Origin: Lachnospiraceae bacterium UBA1718
Lineage (GTDB): Bacteria > Bacillota > Clostridia > Lachnospirales > Lachnospiraceae
DNA length: 8,409 nt
Assembly: GCA_002317245.1 (NCBI GenBank)
Contig: DCIU01000099.1
Span: 8,787 to 17,195 of the forward strand
Direction of reading: 5' to 3'
Within the stretch, counting starts at the first letter, position 1. Each line of letters begins with the position of its first letter. The translations under genes were made by a program, and so were the position numbers. Below are positions 5,549 through 8,409 of the stretch, piece after piece. Under the pieces are notes generated by a model. The model was not told the origin of the DNA. It saw only the letters and a program-made list of their open reading frames with translations, and ran no database searches.

Positions 5549-6610
5549 GGCAAGAGATTAGATTATCTGGATATGACTAAGGGATTTGGTATAATCCTGG
5601 TGGTCATGGGACATATTATATATACTGAAGCGCACGTAATGGTGTGGATATCATCATTCCATATGCCACTATTCTTCGTAGTTGCAGGAGTACTGATGGC
5701 GGTTAAGAATGAGGATCACAGTGATCCGCTAGCTGTTATCAGGCATAAGGCTAAGGGATTACTCATACCATATTTCTGGTTCTCTCTTATAGACTTTGTT
5801 CTGGATATTGGTAATGTGACCCTTGGCAAGATTGATATGCATACCTTCCAGGTTAACGCTATATCATCACTTACTCTCTATGGTAAGTCAGTGCTCTGGT
5901 TCTTAACGGCATTATTCTTCACAAGCTGCTATTTCGTACTGTTACGCAGTAAGCTGTCAGACAAGGTAGTACCAGTAATGGTTGTAGTTATTGCAGCGGC
6001 TTGTTACTTCCTTAGGACAGTACTTGAGAATATATATATTGCTAATGCAGATAACCTGCTTATTACAAGCCTTGTTAATTTCCTAAGAAGCTTCGTCAGG
6101 GCTGGAATGGTGCTTCCATTCTTAGCTGGCGGCTACTATATCTGGCGATGGCTTATTGGCAAAATGGCAGGATTCACAGATGATAGGCCTGGTAAAAAGA
6201 TTCGAACTATTCGGGTAATGAGTGCAATAGTACTTTTTGCAGTTAATATAACTGCTGCAATGGTTAACTGGTCTATTGATACCAACAATATGGTGTTCGG
6301 CAATATATTCTTATATTACATTGGTGGCTTCGCTGGAAGCTTTGCAGTAATTATGCTTATGAGGAGTATTCCTCCTGTTAAGCCCCTTAGCTACCTTGGC
6401 CGTAATTCACTTATTATTATGGCTACACACCTGGACTGTTATCTGCTCTGGGCAGGATTACGAGTGGGATTAATCATATATGGACTTGTGCCTTTAGCGC
6501 CAGTTCTTATCATTTTTACCGTAGTAATAACATTACTTCTTGACTGCATAGTGATTGAGGTTATTAACAGATTCTTCCCATTTATAATTGGTAAGAAGAG
6601 AAAGGCGTAG
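5546..6610 (+). CDS. Integral membrane acyltransferase (acyltransferase 3 family)
   Basis: This 354-residue protein belongs to the membrane acyltransferase 3 family (COG3594 type, fucose 4-O-acetylase-like). Members transfer an acyl group, usually acetyl, to sugars, peptidoglycan, lipids or antibiotics at the cytoplasmic membrane. The hallmark N-terminus is present: RLDYLDMTKGFGIILVVMGH with the conserved His23, then SFHMPLFFVVAG (37-48). About ten hydrophobic segments can be seen, near 13-27, 33-52, 71-90, 113-133, 141-158, 184-205, 224-242, 252-272, 286-304 and 312-340. YLGRNSLIIMATH (283-295) matches the family's C-terminal motif. The substrate cannot be told: no glycosyltransferase, wall or capsule gene is near. 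Its place between yabB and rsmI, where Bacillus has yazA, is unexpected. Codon use resembles the neighbours, so recent transfer is not evident. Confidence 0.88.
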   Translation: MGKRLDYLDMTKGFGIILVVMGHIIYTEAHVMVWISSFHMPLFFVVAGVLMAVKNEDHSDPLAVIRHKAKGLLIPYFWFSLIDFVLDIGNVTLGKIDMHTFQVNAISSLTLYGKSVLWFLTALFFTSCYFVLLRSKLSDKVVPVMVVVIAAACYFLRTVLENIYIANADNLLITSLVNFLRSFVRAGMVLPFLAGGYYIWRWLIGKMAGFTDDRPGKKIRTIRVMSAIVLFAVNITAAMVNWSIDTNNMVFGNIFLYYIGGFAGSFAVIMLMRSIPPVKPLSYLGRNSLIIMATHLDCYLLWAGLRVGLIIYGLVPLAPVLIIFTVVITLLLDCIVIEVINRFFPFIIGKKRKA

Positions 6611-6611
6611 T

Positions 6612-7454
6612 ATGTCGGGAACTTTATATCTGTGTGCGACACCCATCGGCAATCTTCAGGATATGTCTCCAAGAATAATTGAGACGCTGAATATGGTGGA
6701 TCTGATTGCAGCAGAAGACACGCGTAACAGCATTAAGCTGCTTAATCATTTTAATATAGATACGCCTATGACAAGCTATCATGAGTACAACAAGGTGGAG
6801 AAGGCCAGAGTGCTTATCGACAAGCTTAAGTCGGGGATGAATATAGCGCTGATTACCGACGCAGGTACTCCGGCTATTTCTGATCCGGGCGAGGTAATGG
6901 TGGCCATGTGTAATGAGGAGCATATCCCGGTTACATCGCTTCCAGGACCGGCGGCACTTATTGTGGCACTTACTCTGTCAGGACTTCCAACCAGGAGATT
7001 CTGTTTCGAGGCCTTTCTGCCGGCAGACAAGAAGGAGAGGAAGAGAATCTTAACAGAGCTTCAGGGTGAGACACGTACAATTATTATGTATGAGGCCCCT
7101 CATCATCTTAAGGGAACCCTTAAGGAATTATATGATTATCTTGGGGACAGGAAGATTACTATATGCAGAGAACTCACCAAGAAGTTTGAGACTGTAATGC
7201 CTACCACTATTGGCGCAGCTAATAGCTATTATGAGACGGAGGACCCAAGAGGAGAGTACGTACTTGTAATTGAGGGTAAGAGCTTCGAGGAGAAGGAAGC
7301 TGAGAAGCAGGCAAGCTTCGAGGAGATATCCATCGAAGAACACATGGAGAGATATGAGTCTCAGGGAATCGACCACAAGGAGGCTATGAAATTAGTAGCC
7401 AGGGACAGGGGAATCTCCAAGAGAGACGTATATCAGTATTTGCTTGAGAATTAA
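6612..7454 (+). CDS. rsmI: 16S rRNA cytidine-1402 2'-O-methyltransferase RsmI
   Basis: This 280-residue protein is an AdoMet-dependent methyltransferase of the tetrapyrrole-methylase fold that 2'-O-methylates C1402 in the 16S rRNA decoding centre. Motifs in order: GTLYLCATPIGNL (3-15), AAEDTR (33-38), SYHEYN (55-60), LITDAGTPAISDPG (80-93, AdoMet pocket), SLPGPAALIVALTLSGLPT (109-127), FEAFLP, YEAPHHL (160-166), CRELTKKFE, and PRGEYVLVIEG. The C-terminal ending LVARDRGISKRDVYQYLLE looks like the small helical domain of the family. The ATG at 6612 is preferred because GAAAGG sits 6 bases upstream and the TPIGNL motif falls at the usual place; the in-frame GTG at 6588 would lie inside the acyltransferase gene. 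It starts one base after the acyltransferase stop. Length is near the family's usual 280-290. Confidence 0.95.
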   Translation: MSGTLYLCATPIGNLQDMSPRIIETLNMVDLIAAEDTRNSIKLLNHFNIDTPMTSYHEYNKVEKARVLIDKLKSGMNIALITDAGTPAISDPGEVMVAMCNEEHIPVTSLPGPAALIVALTLSGLPTRRFCFEAFLPADKKERKRILTELQGETRTIIMYEAPHHLKGTLKELYDYLGDRKITICRELTKKFETVMPTTIGAANSYYETEDPRGEYVLVIEGKSFEEKEAEKQASFEEISIEEHMERYESQGIDHKEAMKLVARDRGISKRDVYQYLLEN

Positions 7455-7485
7455 TTAGAAATATATAAACGAAAGAAGTGGGATT

Positions 7486-8148
7486 ATGAATATATTATCA
7501 CCTTCAATACTGGCGGCAGACTTCTGCCACCTGGAACAGGATATAAAAGCTGCAGAGGCAGGAGGTGCCAAGTGGCTTCATATAGATGTAATGGACGGAA
7601 GCTTCGTACCGGCAATCAGCTTCGGTATGTGTGTCCAGGAGAGCATTCGCAAGTGCACTGATATGTACTTCGACACTCACTTAATGATTGTAGAACCAAT
7701 CAGATACGTGGAGGAGTTCGCTCGCCTGGGAAGTAATGGAATCACAGTTCACCTTGAAGCCTGTGAGGACCTTCATGCCACCCTTGCTAAGATTAAGGTA
7801 TGTGGATGCAGGGCAGGGCTGTCAATTAAGCCAGGTACTCCAGTAGAGGCACTTTTACCATATATGGATGAAGTGGATATGATTCTTATGATGAGCGTTG
7901 AGCCAGGCTTCGGTGGTCAGGGATACATCGAAGAGTCAACAGAGCGAATACGGGAGGTCAGACGAATGATTAAGACCTCGGGTCGTGATATTGACTTAGA
8001 GGTCGATGGCGGAATTAACCTTAAGAGACTGGAGGAGGTCCTTGAGGCAGGCATTAATGTCGTAGTTGCAGGAAGTGCAATATTCAAGAATGATATTAAG
8101 GCCAATGCAGAGAGTTATATGAAGATATTAAAGGCTCATGAAGCTTAA
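7486..8148 (+). CDS. rpe: Ribulose-phosphate 3-epimerase
   Basis: This 220-residue TIM-barrel enzyme interconverts ribulose 5-phosphate and xylulose 5-phosphate in the pentose phosphate pathway, using a bound metal ion. All signatures are present: LSPSILAADF (4-13), WLHIDVMDGSFVPAISFG (30-47), DTHLMI (63-68), ITVHLEA, GLSIKPGTPVE, the phosphate-loop region MMSVEPGFGGQGY (135-147), LEVDGGI (171-177) and VAGSAIF (194-200). The metal and catalytic residues are H32, D34, H65 and D174. Length is typical. The ATG follows a weak AAGAAGTGG purine run and a 31-base AT-rich gap after rsmI. In many Firmicutes rpe lies beside rsgA, prkC and thiN; placement between rsmI and metG is less usual. Confidence 0.96.
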   Translation: MNILSPSILAADFCHLEQDIKAAEAGGAKWLHIDVMDGSFVPAISFGMCVQESIRKCTDMYFDTHLMIVEPIRYVEEFARLGSNGITVHLEACEDLHATLAKIKVCGCRAGLSIKPGTPVEALLPYMDEVDMILMMSVEPGFGGQGYIEESTERIREVRRMIKTSGRDIDLEVDGGINLKRLEEVLEAGINVVVAGSAIFKNDIKANAESYMKILKAHEA

Positions 8149-8158
8149 TAATGGAGCC
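8133..8158 (+). promoter_or_regulatory. Bulged hairpin spanning the rpe stop codon
   Basis: GGCTC (8133-8137) can pair with GAGCC (8154-8158). The stem extends by AT/AT (8138-8139 with 8151-8152) across a single bulged G (8153), and the rpe stop codon TAA is in the 11-base loop. The following bases, GACTGTTTAG, hold only a short T run, so it is at best a weak terminator or an RNA-processing stem before metG. The 49-base gap to metG shows no clear promoter or T-box. Confidence 0.3.
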
Positions 8159-8183
8159 GACTGTTTAGCCTAATGCATAGATA

Positions 8184-8200
8184 AGGAGATTATGAAAATG
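8184..8200 (+). promoter_or_regulatory. metG ribosome binding site and start choice
   Basis: AGGAG (8184-8188) is 9 bases before the ATG at 8198 and only 3 bases before the in-frame ATG at 8192. Spacing favours 8198. Both give nearly the same protein, differing by Met-Lys at the N-terminus. Confidence 0.6.
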
Positions 8201-8409
8201 GATAAGTATTATATTACAACCGCGATTGCTTACACTTCTGGTAAGCCACATATCGGTAATTCATATGAAATTGTAATGGCAGATGCTATTGCAAGATTCA
8301 AGAGACAGCAGGGATACGATGTATTCCTTCAGACAGGTACTGACGAGCATGGTCAGAAGATTGAGGAGAAGGCAGCAGCTGCAGGCGTTACTCCTAAGGA
8401 GTTCGTTGA
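8198..8409 (+). CDS. metG: Methionyl-tRNA synthetase, N-terminal part only
   Basis: Only the first 70 residues are in the window; the gene continues past the right edge. They show the class I synthetase start YYITTAIAYTSGKPHIGN, where HIGN stands for the HIGH ATP-binding motif. This leads to ADAIARFKRQQGYDV and LQTGTDEHGQKIE, whose TGTDEHG is characteristic of MetRS. The enzyme charges initiator and elongator tRNA-Met in the cytoplasm. The KMSKS loop, the zinc-binding insert and any C-terminal tRNA-binding domain lie outside. The neighbouring rsmI and the Bacillus order rsmI-abrB-metS support the assignment; here rpe intervenes and abrB is absent. Confidence 0.95.
   Translation, partial: MDKYYITTAIAYTSGKPHIGNSYEIVMADAIARFKRQQGYDVFLQTGTDEHGQKIEEKAAAAGVTPKEFV

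Noticed and set aside
6588..6611. Earlier GTG start for rsmI
   Set aside because: It lies inside the acyltransferase gene, adds a basic stretch not expected in RsmI, and ATG 6612 has a well-spaced GAAAGG.
8149..8197. T-box riboswitch before metG
   Set aside because: The gap of about 49 bases is far too short for a T-box leader and contains no recognisable T-box sequence.
8246..8260. HIGN in place of HIGH in the methionyl-tRNA synthetase
   Set aside because: The final residue of this motif varies among synthetases, and I believe HIGN is common in Clostridial MetRS, so it is not a sign of lost activity.

Overview
The window is a dense, one-directional stretch of a Bacillota chromosome, most likely from the class Clostridia and probably the family Lachnospiraceae. 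Every recognisable gene is on the plus strand and the gaps are mostly under 50 bases. Codon use favours AGA for Arg, AAG for Lys and CTT for Leu, at a moderate GC content. There are no tRNA or rRNA genes, no CRISPR arrays and no mobile elements.

Layout: (1) the 3' part of a TtcA-like tRNA thiolation ATPase (1-426), followed after 3 bases by a PLP-dependent Orn/Lys/Arg decarboxylase-family protein (430-1683). (2) A 114-base gap with a weak terminator-like hairpin, an extended -10 promoter and a strong inverted repeat at the predicted 5' end of the next transcript. (3) A probable long operon: guanylate-kinase-like protein (1798-2385), yaaR/DUF327 (2418-2858), holB delta' clamp-loader subunit (2872-3870), ricT/yaaT PSP1 protein (3907-4806), yabB tRNA methyltransferase (4812-5537), a membrane acyltransferase (5546-6610), rsmI 16S rRNA methyltransferase (6612-7454), rpe ribulose-phosphate epimerase (7486-8148) and the 5' end of metG methionyl-tRNA synthetase (8198 to the window end).

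The order is recognisably the Bacillus subtilis yaaO-tmk-yaaQ-yaaR-holB-yaaT-yabA-yabB-yazA-rsmI-abrB-metS neighbourhood with edits. A guanylate-kinase-like gene sits where tmk would be. yaaQ, yabA, yazA and abrB are missing, an acyltransferase sits in the yazA slot, and rpe sits before metG. Most genes serve replication (holB), RNA modification and processing (ttcA-like, ricT, yabB, rsmI) or tRNA charging (metG).

I found no clear new multi-gene system. The most interesting signals are: a possible translation-control hairpin that covers half of the yaaR ribosome binding site; a stem-loop at the predicted mRNA 5' end of the operon; the kinase in the tmk slot, which has lost some expected GMP-binding residues; and the acyltransferase embedded among informational genes.
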